A stretch of 64,000 nucleotides of DNA from Telmatospirillum sp. (GTDB taxonomy: Bacteria > Pseudomonadota > Alphaproteobacteria > Rhodospirillales > Magnetospirillaceae): NCBI GenBank assembly GCA_031291415.1, contig JARLJB010000138.1, forward strand, positions 1-64,000. The letters are read 5' to 3'. Under the pieces are notes generated by a model that saw only the letters and a list, made by a program, of their open reading frames with translations, did not search any database and was not told where the DNA came from. The position numbers were made by a program, and so were the translations under genes. This document shows positions 22,624-31,718 of the stretch, piece after piece. Every line of letters starts with the position of its first letter. Position 1 is the stretch's first letter.

Positions 22624-23259
22624 ATGGTTTCGCGATACGAGCTTGTGGCGGATGTTAGTGTGCAGGGTGCCGGATTGGCAGCCAGCGTTGTCGGTGTCGG
22701 GGTGCTTACCTATCTGACCGTGGCTTGGGCGGACGGTATTGCCATGGCCGCGGTGCTGACCTACGGCATCACTCTGATCGCCATGTTCGTCAGCTCGCTG
22801 CTCAATGCGACGGTGCGTCACCCGCTGGTCCGATTGATCGATCACGCGGTGATCTATTTGTTGATCGCGGGGACCTACACGCCGGTCTGCCTCATGGTCA
22901 TCGGTGGCGAACGCGGTGTCACCCTGCTGATCGGCGTCTGGCTGGCGGCGCTGCTTGGCGTGGTCATCCGCGTCCTGTCGCATCGCCGGTTGAAGAGCGC
23001 GATTATTACTCTCTATGTTCTGATGGGATGGTGCGGCCTCATCCACATCGACGTGATTTTACAGCGTCTGCATATTGGCGCGTTGGTATTGCTGGCTGTC
23101 GGCGGCATTCTCTATACCTTTGGGGCTCCTTTGCACCGGTGGTCCGGGCTGCGATTCCACAGTGCCATTTGGCATGGCTGCGTTCTGGCTGCGGCGGCTT
23201 GTCATTATTCGGCTATCTTGTTGATCCTTTCCGCTTTTCATGGCCAAGCTTCGATATAA
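22624..23259 (+). CDS. Hemolysin III / PAQR family membrane protein
   Basis: 211 residues with seven hydrophobic segments. The family signatures are present: a Ser/Asn region (FVSSLLNAT), RLIDHAVIYLLIAGTYTP, and the C-terminal FHSAIWHGCVLAAAACHYSA with the conserved histidines that bind metal in PAQR receptors. Bacterial members (TrhA in E. coli) act in membrane energetics or fluidity; the haemolysin name is historical. The ATG at 22624 is chosen for the near-perfect Shine-Dalgarno GAGGTGATC four nucleotides before it. Confidence 0.92.
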   Translation: MVSRYELVADVSVQGAGLAASVVGVGVLTYLTVAWADGIAMAAVLTYGITLIAMFVSSLLNATVRHPLVRLIDHAVIYLLIAGTYTPVCLMVIGGERGVTLLIGVWLAALLGVVIRVLSHRRLKSAIITLYVLMGWCGLIHIDVILQRLHIGALVLLAVGGILYTFGAPLHRWSGLRFHSAIWHGCVLAAAACHYSAILLILSAFHGQASI

Positions 23260-23331
23260 GGTGATGCCAAAGGGCAATCAGACAAATCCGATGCGGCCCC
23301 AACTGAACGACACCAAGGGATACGTTGATCG

Positions 23332-24057
23332 ATGAAGACTGCGATCGCCATTCGCCATGTACATTTCGAGGATCTTGGCCAGTTGGGGCCGCTGCTATGG
23401 CGGTCGGGTTATCAGGTGGCCTATCTCGATGCGGGAGTTGATCCTCTCGATCTTCATGATCTGGCTGCCGCCGACCTTCTGGTCGTCCTTGGCGGTCCGA
23501 TCGGCGCCTACGAGGACGATGCCTATCCGTTTCTCGGCGACGAAATCGAGGCCGTTTATCACCGCCTGGAGCGGGAACGTCCGACGCTGGGTATCTGCCT
23601 CGGCGCGCAGATCATGGCGCGGTCTTTAGGAAAGCGGGTCTATCCCAGCGGCACCAAGGAGATCGGATGGGCGCCGGTCAATCTTACGGAAGTCGGGCAG
23701 TCATCGGTTTTGGCGCCGATCGATGGCCTTTCCGTGCTCCATTGGCATGGTGACACCTTCGATCTACCCGATGAAACGACGCACCTTGCCAGGACGGACA
23801 AGGTCGCCAACCAGGCCTTCGCCCTGGACGACTTCGGGCTTGCGCTGCAGTTTCATCTTGAGGCCGATCCGCTGCAATTGGAGCGGTGGTATATCGGCCA
23901 CGCAACCGAAATCGCCGCAACGCCCGGGGTGGACGTTCGCACTTTACGAGCTCAGGCCGCCGAACATGCCGCCGGCCTGTCGTTGGCAGCGCAAAGGGTG
24001 TTCACCACGTGGCTAAACGGTTTGCCCCCGGCTCGCGTCGCGCACCCCTATGGCTGA
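23332..24057 (+). CDS. Class I glutamine amidotransferase-like protein
   Basis: 241 residues with a GATase1 fold like the amidotransferase half of GuaA. The nucleophile elbow GICLGAQIMARSLG holds the catalytic cysteine; the histidine is in LQFHLEADP with the acidic partner two residues on. No synthetase domain follows, so it may act alone, as glutamine or gamma-glutamyl hydrolase (inference). It begins 72 nt after the hemolysin III gene and may be co-transcribed. Confidence 0.88.
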   Translation: MKTAIAIRHVHFEDLGQLGPLLWRSGYQVAYLDAGVDPLDLHDLAAADLLVVLGGPIGAYEDDAYPFLGDEIEAVYHRLERERPTLGICLGAQIMARSLGKRVYPSGTKEIGWAPVNLTEVGQSSVLAPIDGLSVLHWHGDTFDLPDETTHLARTDKVANQAFALDDFGLALQFHLEADPLQLERWYIGHATEIAATPGVDVRTLRAQAAEHAAGLSLAAQRVFTTWLNGLPPARVAHPYG

Positions 24058-24069
24058 CAGCCTGGCGGG

Positions 24070-25377
24070 TTAAGAGCCGGCGCCGTCGGTCGGCGCGCAT
24101 GCCAGCCGCCGGTTTTGTCGATGTGTCAGGATCGCTACGGCGATGTTGGCGGCGGCCATGGCCGCCAAGATGTCCTTGATGCCCAGTCCGGCGGCCAGGG
24201 AAGCCGCCGCGATGCCGGCGGCGACGGTCATGAACAAGGCGTTTATCACATTGTTGGCGGCAATGACGCGTGCCCGGTGGGACGGCGGGGCCAGCTGCTG
24301 CATGACCGTGTAGAGCGGCACCACATAGACGCCGGCAGAGATCGCCGTGCCCATCAGGTCGGCAAGCAGGCGCCATGAGGAGGGATGGGCCAGGAAGGTG
24401 GCGGCGGTTGCCAGCTCACCATTCGTGTTGCCCAAGGGTGTTGCCGAAAAGACGAAATCGAGGCCAAAAAGGGCCATGCCGAGCGCCCCGGCCGATCCGA
24501 AGCGGAGGCTTGCCTTCCCACGCAGCAAACGTTGGCAAAGCATCGAGCCAATGCTGATGCCGATACTGAACATCACGAGAAAAAGCGAAACGACGTCGGG
24601 GCCAGCGTTCAGCGCGTCCTTGGCGAACGCCGGGAACTGGGTGAGATAGGTCGCTCCAGCCAGCCAGAACCAGGACACTCCGAGAATCGATGCCAACAGC
24701 GATGGGCTTGCCGCGACGTCGCGCAGCAGGAGCGATGTCTCGGTCGCCATGTTCCAACCGATGGCGAGCTGGGGAGCCCTGGCCCTTGTCGGCGGGATCG
24801 CCAGACTGGTGATCCATCCGAGAACAGCGGTTGCGACCACCATCGTCTGCACGATCAGGATTCCGTCAGTGGTCAGCACCGTCAGGCTGCCGATCAAGGT
24901 GCCGGCCAGGATGGCCAGGAAAGTACCCGCTTCGATGAGGCCATTGGCGGCCAGAAGTTCTTCCGGGGCGAGCAGGTCAGGGAGGATGCCGTATTTCAGA
25001 GGGCCGAACAGCGCTGCCTGAGTTCCCAACAAAAATAGTGCGGTGAGCAGCATCCAGGCGATGTCCGTGGCGAGGGCATAGGCCGCCAGCATCGCGGCGG
25101 CGATTTCGAAGCACTTGGAGGCGCGGATGACCACCGCTTTATCGAACCGGTCGGCCAAATTGCCCGCCGTTGCCGAAAACAGGAAGAACGGCAGGACGAA
25201 CAATCCGATGGCGATCGTCGCCAACACCTTCCCACCAGCCATTTGGCCATTTCCCAACCGATAGAGGATGAGGACGATGCTGGCGTTCTTGAACAGATTG
25301 CCGTTAAGAGCGCCAAGAAACTGGGTTAGGAAAAGCGGCAGGAAACGCCGGTGAGCGAAAAGAGCAAAAGATGTCAT
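24070..25377 (-). CDS. MFS transporter, LplT-like
   Basis: 435 residues with about 12 hydrophobic segments. The N-terminal FLTQFLGALNGNLFKNASIVL matches the lysophospholipid transporter (LplT) branch of the major facilitator superfamily, where the usual reading is GAFNDNLFKN. LplT flips lysophospholipids inward for re-acylation. In many proteobacteria this transporter is fused to or followed by the acyltransferase Aas; here no acyltransferase is seen next to it, so the role is uncertain. Converges with the amidotransferase-like gene (12 nt between stops). Confidence 0.83.
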   Translation of the reverse strand: MTSFALFAHRRFLPLFLTQFLGALNGNLFKNASIVLILYRLGNGQMAGGKVLATIAIGLFVLPFFLFSATAGNLADRFDKAVVIRASKCFEIAAAMLAAYALATDIAWMLLTALFLLGTQAALFGPLKYGILPDLLAPEELLAANGLIEAGTFLAILAGTLIGSLTVLTTDGILIVQTMVVATAVLGWITSLAIPPTRARAPQLAIGWNMATETSLLLRDVAASPSLLASILGVSWFWLAGATYLTQFPAFAKDALNAGPDVVSLFLVMFSIGISIGSMLCQRLLRGKASLRFGSAGALGMALFGLDFVFSATPLGNTNGELATAATFLAHPSSWRLLADLMGTAISAGVYVVPLYTVMQQLAPPSHRARVIAANNVINALFMTVAAGIAAASLAAGLGIKDILAAMAAANIAVAILTHRQNRRLACAPTDGAGS

Positions 25378-25827
25378 GGGACCGTCGCGGGCAGGATCCG
25401 AAAGCTCATCATATGCCGGGATGGCAGCCGGTTGCGTAGCAAAATGATGACGTTTTTTTGACCTGAAAATTGAAAAATATACGACATAAAACCTTCGGTG
25501 ATTGATTCGACTGGGCGATAGATGTCCATGGCGAGTGAGAAAGACTGTTCCGGAAGAAGCACTTTTTGTCTTTTGTGGGAGGAGTTTGCGCTGTGTTCGC
25601 CATCACTTCCAATTGCCATACGCCAGTAGGATAACTGTCATTGCGCAGTGATGGATGGCTGTCCGTCATCGGGCCGGATCTGGGACGATCGAGGCAGGCT
25701 TTAGGCGGTGACTTGCTTTGTGGACACGATAGATATCGTTAAACAAAACAGAAATAGTGTCGTGGGGAAAGGATCGCTGGACCGGCCTCAGGAGCGAACA
25801 ACAGTCCGGTCGGAGAGGAACGTTCCA
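25378..25827. other. Intergenic region upstream of MBL-cNMP gene
   Basis: No convincing gene. An AT-rich section at about 25440-25500 could hold promoters for both flanking genes. The frame of the next gene is open up to 25708, but those residues do not look protein-like, and GGAGAGGAA at 25811-25820 points to the later start. A weak repeat CCATCACT / AGTGATGG lies at 25600 and 25647. Confidence 0.4.
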
Positions 25828-28023
25828 ATGGCGAGGCTGAGAAAAATCCGGGTAACCGCTGGCGTCGTCTGGGTCGAGGCGCCGGAAGCCGGATTGCAGA
25901 TCCTGTGCGGATGCCCCGCCGATGCGGTCAAACATTTGATGCGCCGTGGCCTGATCATCGAGACTGAACGCGACGGAATTACCTTCGAAACCGGGCCGAA
26001 CGCCATTCTGTTGTCGGATGTGATGCTGCAAAACGGGACATTTTGCAATCTCGCCGAATTTCCAGTTTTGCAGATGTTGTATCGGCAGGGGACCATCCTT
26101 CCAGGACATCCGAATAATTCCGGGGAACGGCCGATTCTGATCGGACTGCGAGAGCAGGTCGACTCACAGCTTCAGTACATCTACCGCGGTAACTATGGCC
26201 TGGCGACGCGGGACGAGTTGACGGATGCCGGGGCGTCGGCGGAACTGGCCGACGATCTCATGACGGTTAAACAGAAGTTTGCGTTCGGGCACATTCGCCA
26301 TCCTAAGGAGCTGCTGAATACGGTCTTCCTCGGGAGCGAGCCGGTGACCTTGCGAGGAGGCGTAATTCTGCAACGCCTCGGGCTCAATCTCTTTGAGTTT
26401 CGCCTGGGTGATGAGCAGGTTCGCGTCGATTTGAACCTGCTTCCCGGCGAGAGTTACGAACCCTCCTACACCCTTGGCGCCCATTCGGTTGGCCGCAGCT
26501 ACTTTTCGGTTATCCATTCCGGTGATGGCGACGGTTGGGATCCCGACAGACCAAGTATGGCCAGCATCGTGGTCTTCCAGGGACGCATCTATCTGGTCGA
26601 CGCCGGTCCCAATGTGCAGCACAGCCTGTCGGCCCTCGGCATCGGTATCAACGAGGTCGAGGGCCTCTTCCATACCCATTGCCACGATGACCATTTCGCC
26701 GGTTTGACCAGCCTTCTGCGGGGAGACCGCCGGATAAAGTACTTTGCCACTCCCCTCGTGCGGGCCTCCGTCATGAAGAAAATGGCAGCCCTGTTGGCGA
26801 CCAAGGAAGAGAATCTGGCCGATTGTTTCGATGTTCGGGATTTGGCGTTCGATGCATGGAACGATATCAACGGTCTGGAGGTCATGCCGCTGTTGTCGCC
26901 GCATCCGGTGGAAACCAGTCTCTTCCTGTTCCGTTCGCTCTCCGAGGCCGGCTATCGAACCTATGCTCATTTCGCCGATATCGTTTCGCTTGATGTCTTG
27001 AGGCAGATGCTGGCTTCCGATGACCGTCCGGGAATTTCCCAGGCCTTTCATGACAAAGTCGTCACCGACTATGCGACGGTTGCCGATGTGAAGAAGATCG
27101 ACATCGGCGGCGGTCTGATTCACGGCGCGGCTGAAGATTTTCGTGACGACAAGTCGGGAAAGATTCTGCTGGCTCATACGGCTCGACCACTCGACGTGGC
27201 GGAAAAGGAGATCGGTTCCGGCGCTCCATTCGGCACCGTCGATGTCATCATTCCCGGGCATCAGAATTTTGTATGGCGCAATGCTCTCGACAGCCTGCGG
27301 ACTTATTTCCCGGACACGCCCTATCACGAGCTCCTGGTCTTACTGAACAGCCCCTTGGTCACCGTCAACCCGGAAACCATTCTCGTTCATGAGGGAAGCC
27401 TCGTGGAGAGCGTTTACCTGGTCATCACCGGCGTGGTCGAGATGATCGTGGCGGGATCTCCTGTCAATGGCCAGCTGTCGGCGGGCGCCATGCTGGGCGA
27501 AGTGGCCGGGATCGAGGGAACGCCGGCCCACAAGACATACCGTGCGGCCAGTTTCGTCCAGGCGCTCAAGATTTCGGTGCTTCTTTACCGCGAATTTATC
27601 AAACGCAATAACCTTCTGGACAATGTCACTGCCCTGGAGGATCGGCGCGATTTTCTCCGTTCCACTTGGCTGTGCGCAGAGAGTTTGACAGAAACGACTC
27701 TCAATCGATTGGCTAAGGACATGTCGATACTGCGGTTCGATGCGGGGGATATCGTCGAGCCGCGTGGTTGGCTGGCGATGATCAAGAGCGGCACAGCCGA
27801 AATTCTGGTTGGCGACGATGTCGTCGAAACGCTGAGCGCCGGCGAGTTTTTCGGTGAGGGCGAAGTGGTTTTCGGATCGCTTGGCCTTTTGCACGTGCGG
27901 TGCAGGGATCCCCTTGAGGTTTTGGCCGCGACGGCCTCAGTGGTGCGCGACGTTCCGGTCATGCGTTGGAAGTTGATCGAGTGTTACGAGCGGCGTTTGC
28001 ACGCCTGCGCCATCGATCGCTGA
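25828..28023 (+). CDS. Metallo-beta-lactamase-fold hydrolase fused to two cNMP-binding-like domains
   Basis: 731 residues. Residues 1-215 form an N-terminal region I cannot name (LQILCGCPADAVKHLMRRG near its start). Residues about 220-490 form a metallo-beta-lactamase domain with HCHDDH at 284-289 and further likely ligands in LLSPHPVETS, AHFADIV and IPGHQNF. Two cNMP-binding-like domains follow (about 500-605 and 615-730). Their phosphate-binding cassettes are divergent: the usual arginine in PRSA is missing (GEVAGIEGTPAHKTYRAAS in parts; GEGEVVFGS in the second). They may not bind cAMP. No signal peptide or membrane segment. Possibly a hydrolase or redox sensor controlled by a ligand; function unknown. 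Confidence 0.82.
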   Translation: MARLRKIRVTAGVVWVEAPEAGLQILCGCPADAVKHLMRRGLIIETERDGITFETGPNAILLSDVMLQNGTFCNLAEFPVLQMLYRQGTILPGHPNNSGERPILIGLREQVDSQLQYIYRGNYGLATRDELTDAGASAELADDLMTVKQKFAFGHIRHPKELLNTVFLGSEPVTLRGGVILQRLGLNLFEFRLGDEQVRVDLNLLPGESYEPSYTLGAHSVGRSYFSVIHSGDGDGWDPDRPSMASIVVFQGRIYLVDAGPNVQHSLSALGIGINEVEGLFHTHCHDDHFAGLTSLLRGDRRIKYFATPLVRASVMKKMAALLATKEENLADCFDVRDLAFDAWNDINGLEVMPLLSPHPVETSLFLFRSLSEAGYRTYAHFADIVSLDVLRQMLASDDRPGISQAFHDKVVTDYATVADVKKIDIGGGLIHGAAEDFRDDKSGKILLAHTARPLDVAEKEIGSGAPFGTVDVIIPGHQNFVWRNALDSLRTYFPDTPYHELLVLLNSPLVTVNPETILVHEGSLVESVYLVITGVVEMIVAGSPVNGQLSAGAMLGEVAGIEGTPAHKTYRAASFVQALKISVLLYREFIKRNNLLDNVTALEDRRDFLRSTWLCAESLTETTLNRLAKDMSILRFDAGDIVEPRGWLAMIKSGTAEILVGDDVVETLSAGEFFGEGEVVFGSLGLLHVRCRDPLEVLAATASVVRDVPVMRWKLIECYERRLHACAIDR

Positions 28024-28030
28024 CGGTCCG

Positions 28031-28072
28031 GTATTTGTCCGGGCATCGCCGAAGCTCTGTCCGGACAAATAC
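28031..28072. terminator. Bidirectional hairpin terminator between convergent genes
   Basis: Perfect 12-bp inverted repeat GTATTTGTCCGG / CCGGACAAATAC with an 18-nt loop, 7 nt after the MBL-cNMP stop and 10 nt beyond the lutC stop. It lies exactly between two converging transcripts. Confidence 0.75.
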
Positions 28073-28082
28073 TGGCGGCCGA

Positions 28083-28736
28083 TTAATCCGTGATGGCAAG
28101 AACCACTAACTGCTTGGGGCCATGCACGCCGAAACACAGGATGCCTTCGATATCGGCGGTTTTGGACGGACCGGAAATCAGCAAGGTGTTCCCCGGCGGT
28201 TTTTTGTTCCATCCTAGTTTGGCCACCGCCTCGGGGAACGAGTCGAACATCTTCGACACTTCGAGGACGGCAATGTGGATCGGCGGCACCAGGGACATCA
28301 GCCGCGGCTCATCCACCGAGGGCCAGACGATCAGCGAACCGGTATCGGCAATGGCTCCCATCGTGCTGGTTATTCCCGCGTCGATATCATTGACGATCAC
28401 CGATTTCAAGTCTTCGATCGGTTTGTCGTAAGGAACCAGCCGCGGCCCGGGTTCGGCCGCCCAGGCTTTGTCGAGGGTCTTGCCGATGTCCGTGTTGGGG
28501 GCATAGAGCAGATTGCTCGCCTGCTTGTCGGCCAGCACCTGACGGATCGTCGCGGCAAGGTTGGCGCGCGAGGTCTCGATGACTTCGCCCTTAACGGCGG
28601 TTATCATCCGGCGGAAGCGGTCGAATGCCGATTCCGTCGTCGTGACATAGGGAGACCATGGCGGCAGGTCGGGAATGGGCTTCTTGGGGGCCTTGCGCAG
28701 GCGTTCAAGAATGGCGGAGCGTGCGTTATTACTCAT
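28083..28736 (-). CDS. lutC: Lactate utilization protein C (LUD domain)
   Basis: 217 residues, LUD domain, third part of the LutABC L-lactate dehydrogenase complex that oxidises L-lactate to pyruvate. It carries the family segments DIDAGITSTMGAIADTGSLIV and LISGPSKTADIEGILCFGVHGP near the end. The ATG at 28736 is chosen because it overlaps the lutB stop as ATGAGTAA, a typical translational coupling. Confidence 0.93.
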   Translation of the reverse strand: MSNNARSAILERLRKAPKKPIPDLPPWSPYVTTTESAFDRFRRMITAVKGEVIETSRANLAATIRQVLADKQASNLLYAPNTDIGKTLDKAWAAEPGPRLVPYDKPIEDLKSVIVNDIDAGITSTMGAIADTGSLIVWPSVDEPRLMSLVPPIHIAVLEVSKMFDSFPEAVAKLGWNKKPPGNTLLISGPSKTADIEGILCFGVHGPKQLVVLAITD

Positions 28737-30156
28737 CACGGATGCCCCTTTCACGAGCCAAATCATAAATGGAGCGGGAGGCGAACTGCGGCTTGCTGCG
28801 GACCGACGTCCATTGCTTCAACAGAGGAATACCTGAAGGCAGGAGGTTGCCGATTTTCCGTAACCACCATGTGCCCCATCGATAGAGCAGGGGTGACGCA
28901 TACATGGTCTTCCAGCCGAACCAGACGACGTTTTCGACCGAGCTGTTCCGACTGCCACCACCTTTCACCGCAGTGCCGGCCGGCCGGATCGCCTCGCGGC
29001 GCAGACGCACGATCAACTCGGCCAGTGGAATTTTCACCGGGCAGACCTCTGAGCAACGTCCGCATAAGGACGATGCGTGAAGGACGTCGCCAGCCTTCTC
29101 GATGCCCTGCATCTGTGGATTGAGAATTTCGCCGATCGGACCGGGGTAGGTGTATTGATAGGCGTGGCCGCCGATCCGGGTATAGACCGGGCAATGGTTC
29201 ATGCAGGCGGCGCAACGGATGCACCGCAGTCCCTGGCGCAGCTCCGGATCGTTGTAGATCTTGGTACGCCCGTTATCGAGCAACACCAGATGGACTTCTT
29301 TCGGGCCGTCCTTTTCGTTACCTCGGCGCGGCCCGCTGATGATGTTGACATAGGTGGTGATCGCCTGTCCGGTTGCCGAACGGCAGGCCAGGCTGATCAG
29401 CGGAGCGACGTCTTCCAGTCGCTCGATGACCTTTTCGACCCCCATCAAGGCGATGTGCATCGACGGAAGATGCGTCGACATGCGCCCATTGCCCTCGTTG
29501 GACATGAGGACAAGAGAGCCTGTGTCGGCGGCTGCGAAATTGACGCCTGAGAATCCGCAGTCGGCATTGGCGAACAATTGGCGCAGAACCCGCCGCGCCG
29601 CATCGGTCAGTTCATCCGGATCTTCGGTATAAGGCTGTCCAGCGATCTTCTCCTGGAACAGTCGGCCTATCTCATCCTTGTTCTTATGGATGGCCGGCAT
29701 GACGATGTGCGAGGGACCTTCGCCAGCGAGTTGGATGATATATTCGCCAAGGTCGGATTCCAGAGCCTGAACGCCATTTTCCTCAAGGAAATGATTGAAG
29801 TGCATTTCCTCGGAAACCATCGACTTTCCCTTGATGATCGTGCGGGCGTTCGCCTTTCGCAGGATATCAAGGATGATCTTGTTGCCCTCGTCGACCGATT
29901 CGGCCCAATGCACGTGAAAGCCATTGGCGATCAGGTTTTGCTCCAACTGGACCAGAAGGTCCGGCAGTTTGGCCAGGGCCCGGTCCTTGATCGCCGCGCC
30001 GCGGGCCCGCAGCGCCTGGAGTTCGTCAGGGTCGGGAAACAGCGCGGCCCGCTTGTTGATCAAGCCGGTCATGACGCGGCGGAAGTTGGTGCGTAGCTGC
30101 TTGTTCCCGAGCGCCTTGATGGCTGCGTGTTCGAAATCGTGGCTGATCTGGGCCAT
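28729..30156 (-). CDS. lutB: Lactate utilization iron-sulfur protein B
   Basis: 475 residues: a LUD domain in the N-terminal two thirds (TGVNFAAADTGSL-like segment read as SGVNFAAADTGSLVLMSN) and a ferredoxin-like domain with two cysteine clusters, CIRCAACMNHCP and CGRCSEVCPVKIP, for two 4Fe-4S clusters. Electron-transfer part of LutABC. It starts inside the lutA stop (TGATG), so lutA and lutB are coupled. Confidence 0.96.
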   Translation of the reverse strand: MAQISHDFEHAAIKALGNKQLRTNFRRVMTGLINKRAALFPDPDELQALRARGAAIKDRALAKLPDLLVQLEQNLIANGFHVHWAESVDEGNKIILDILRKANARTIIKGKSMVSEEMHFNHFLEENGVQALESDLGEYIIQLAGEGPSHIVMPAIHKNKDEIGRLFQEKIAGQPYTEDPDELTDAARRVLRQLFANADCGFSGVNFAAADTGSLVLMSNEGNGRMSTHLPSMHIALMGVEKVIERLEDVAPLISLACRSATGQAITTYVNIISGPRRGNEKDGPKEVHLVLLDNGRTKIYNDPELRQGLRCIRCAACMNHCPVYTRIGGHAYQYTYPGPIGEILNPQMQGIEKAGDVLHASSLCGRCSEVCPVKIPLAELIVRLRREAIRPAGTAVKGGGSRNSSVENVVWFGWKTMYASPLLYRWGTWWLRKIGNLLPSGIPLLKQWTSVRSKPQFASRSIYDLARERGIRDE

Positions 30157-30920
30157 CACGCATCTCCCTTTCCGATACGCTCGAGCAGGAACTCGGCGAT
30201 ATGACGCCCTTTGACGGGGGCCTTGGCCTTCTTCATGGCACCGGAGATGTTCATCATGCAGCCCATATCGCCGGAAACCACCTCAGTGGCGCCGGTGGCG
30301 ACGATGTTGCTGACTTTGTCGGTCACCATGGCCCCGGATACCTCCGGCAGGCGTACCGAGAATGTGCCGCCGAAGCCGCAACATTCTTTCTCGTACTCGG
30401 CCTCCACCAACGTGACGTTGGCAAGACTGCGAAGCAGATCTTTCGGCTCTTCGATAACCCCCATCTCGCGCATCGAGTGACAGGATCCATGCCATGTCAC
30501 TTTGACGGGTTCGCCTTTGTCGACCAGCTTGATGTCCATCACATGGACGAGAAACCAGGTCAGTTCGAAGACGCGGTCGCAAAAGGCTTGAATTTTGGGG
30601 AGTTCCGGTTGGCCAGCGAACAGTTCCGGATAGTGTTTCTTCATCATGCCGGCACAGGAGCCGGAAGGCACGACGATCGGCCAATCTTTCGGGAATGCTG
30701 CCAACTGTGTCCGGGCGACTGCCCGGGCTTCCTCGTAATAACCGCAATTGCGGGCCGGTTGGCCACAACAACTTTGACGATCGGGCATTACGACATTGGT
30801 ACCCGCACGCTGCAATAACTCTATCCCCGCCATTCCGGCTTCGGGATAGAACAGGTCGACCAAACACGTTGGGAAATAGTAGACGGTCTCGGGGCGACCC
30901 GGCAGAGGACTTTTGCTCAT
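30156..30920 (-). CDS. lutA: Lactate utilization protein A (CCG-domain Fe-S oxidoreductase)
   Basis: 254 residues with two CCG repeats of the GlpC/LutA/HdrB type: PTCLVDLFYP...SCCGQPARNCGY and, later, WHGSCHSMREMG...ECCGFGGTFSV. These cysteines bind Fe-S clusters. First gene of lutABC; the promoter and the TTTTTACCA operator lie in the 150 nt upstream, separate from the two regulator genes. Confidence 0.95.
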   Translation of the reverse strand: MSKSPLPGRPETVYYFPTCLVDLFYPEAGMAGIELLQRAGTNVVMPDRQSCCGQPARNCGYYEEARAVARTQLAAFPKDWPIVVPSGSCAGMMKKHYPELFAGQPELPKIQAFCDRVFELTWFLVHVMDIKLVDKGEPVKVTWHGSCHSMREMGVIEEPKDLLRSLANVTLVEAEYEKECCGFGGTFSVRLPEVSGAMVTDKVSNIVATGATEVVSGDMGCMMNISGAMKKAKAPVKGRHIAEFLLERIGKGDA

Positions 30921-30980
30921 GGGTGTTCACCTTCGATCTTGGACGAGGCTCTGCGCTTCGCTTCCTCTATCGGCTACATC

Positions 30981-31019
30981 TTTTTACCATATATGTAAAG
31001 TGGTAAAAAAAATTTACCG
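30981..31019. promoter_or_regulatory. Putative GntR/FCD operator upstream of lutA
   Basis: Inverted repeat TTTTTACCA-N11-TGGTAAAAA (30981-31009), with a third half site TTTACCG at 31013-31019 making a second overlapping inverted pair with TGGTAAA. It lies 61 nt upstream of lutA. The same TTTACCA/TGGTAAA arms occur before the GntR-type regulator gene, with a spacer of 12 instead of 11. Binding by that regulator is inferred. Confidence 0.65.
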
Positions 31020-31072
31020 ACAAAGACTACGGGAAGGATCGGTGACGCACCGGCATGTTTGGTCCGTCCTGC

Positions 31073-31657
31073 CTAGCCCTCACTATCGTTCATTTGCACC
31101 AGATTGGCGCGGCCACTGCGGCGCTGCGCGACGGCGGCGCGCTGTTCGGCCACCAAGCTTTCCTGCAGGGTGTCGCGGATATAGAGCACGTGATTCTCTG
31201 AGGCCTTTCGAGCCCGTTCCGGTTCGCGTGCCATGATGGCGTCGTAGATTGCCTTGTGCTGGCGCAGCAGCAGTTCACGAACGCCGTCGCGTCCGTGGAA
31301 TTTCTCCCGGTCGTAGAAAACGTCCTGGTGCAGCATGACGAAGATATTGCGCATCACATGCTCCATGACGGCGTTGTGCGACGCGGCGTAGATCGACAAA
31401 TGAAATTCGCGGTCCGCTTCATACTCGGCCCGAAGGTCCACACTTTCGGCCGCCGCGACCACAGCTTCGAAGGCATGGGTGATGCGGGCACGTTCCTTTT
31501 CGGTGGCTCGATCGGCCGCCATCTGCGCCGACATGCCGGCCGTGATAAAACGAAACTCCAGGTAGTCGAAGGCCGTTTCCGGATGAGACTTCAAGAGGGC
31601 GGCCAGCGGGACGTCCTTGTTTTCCTCTTCCGTGGCTTCGTTTGGTTTACTGACCAT
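31073..31657 (-). CDS. FCD-domain-only protein, paralogue of the adjacent GntR regulator
   Basis: 194 residues made only of the C-terminal FCD ligand-binding domain of FadR-type GntR regulators. The segments LLKSHPETAFDYLEFRF, ADREFHLSIYAASHNAVMEHVM and LLLRQHKAIYDAI match the neighbouring full regulator one for one, and the metal-ligand Asp/His residues are kept (DREFH, RQHK, ENH). The winged-helix DNA-binding domain is absent: only 61 nt separate this start (ATG at 31657) from the upstream gene's stop, so no room exists for one. It may form heterodimers with the full regulator, or sense the same ligand. The frame is open further upstream but that stretch overlaps the other regulator. Confidence 0.75.
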   Translation of the reverse strand: MVSKPNEATEEENKDVPLAALLKSHPETAFDYLEFRFITAGMSAQMAADRATEKERARITHAFEAVVAAAESVDLRAEYEADREFHLSIYAASHNAVMEHVMRNIFVMLHQDVFYDREKFHGRDGVRELLLRQHKAIYDAIMAREPERARKASENHVLYIRDTLQESLVAEQRAAVAQRRSGRANLVQMNDSEG

Positions 31658-31718
31658 GACGTCTGCGTGTCCTGATATCTGATTTTCCAGATGGGGCCGG
31701 TTTTCAAACGGTTTGGTT

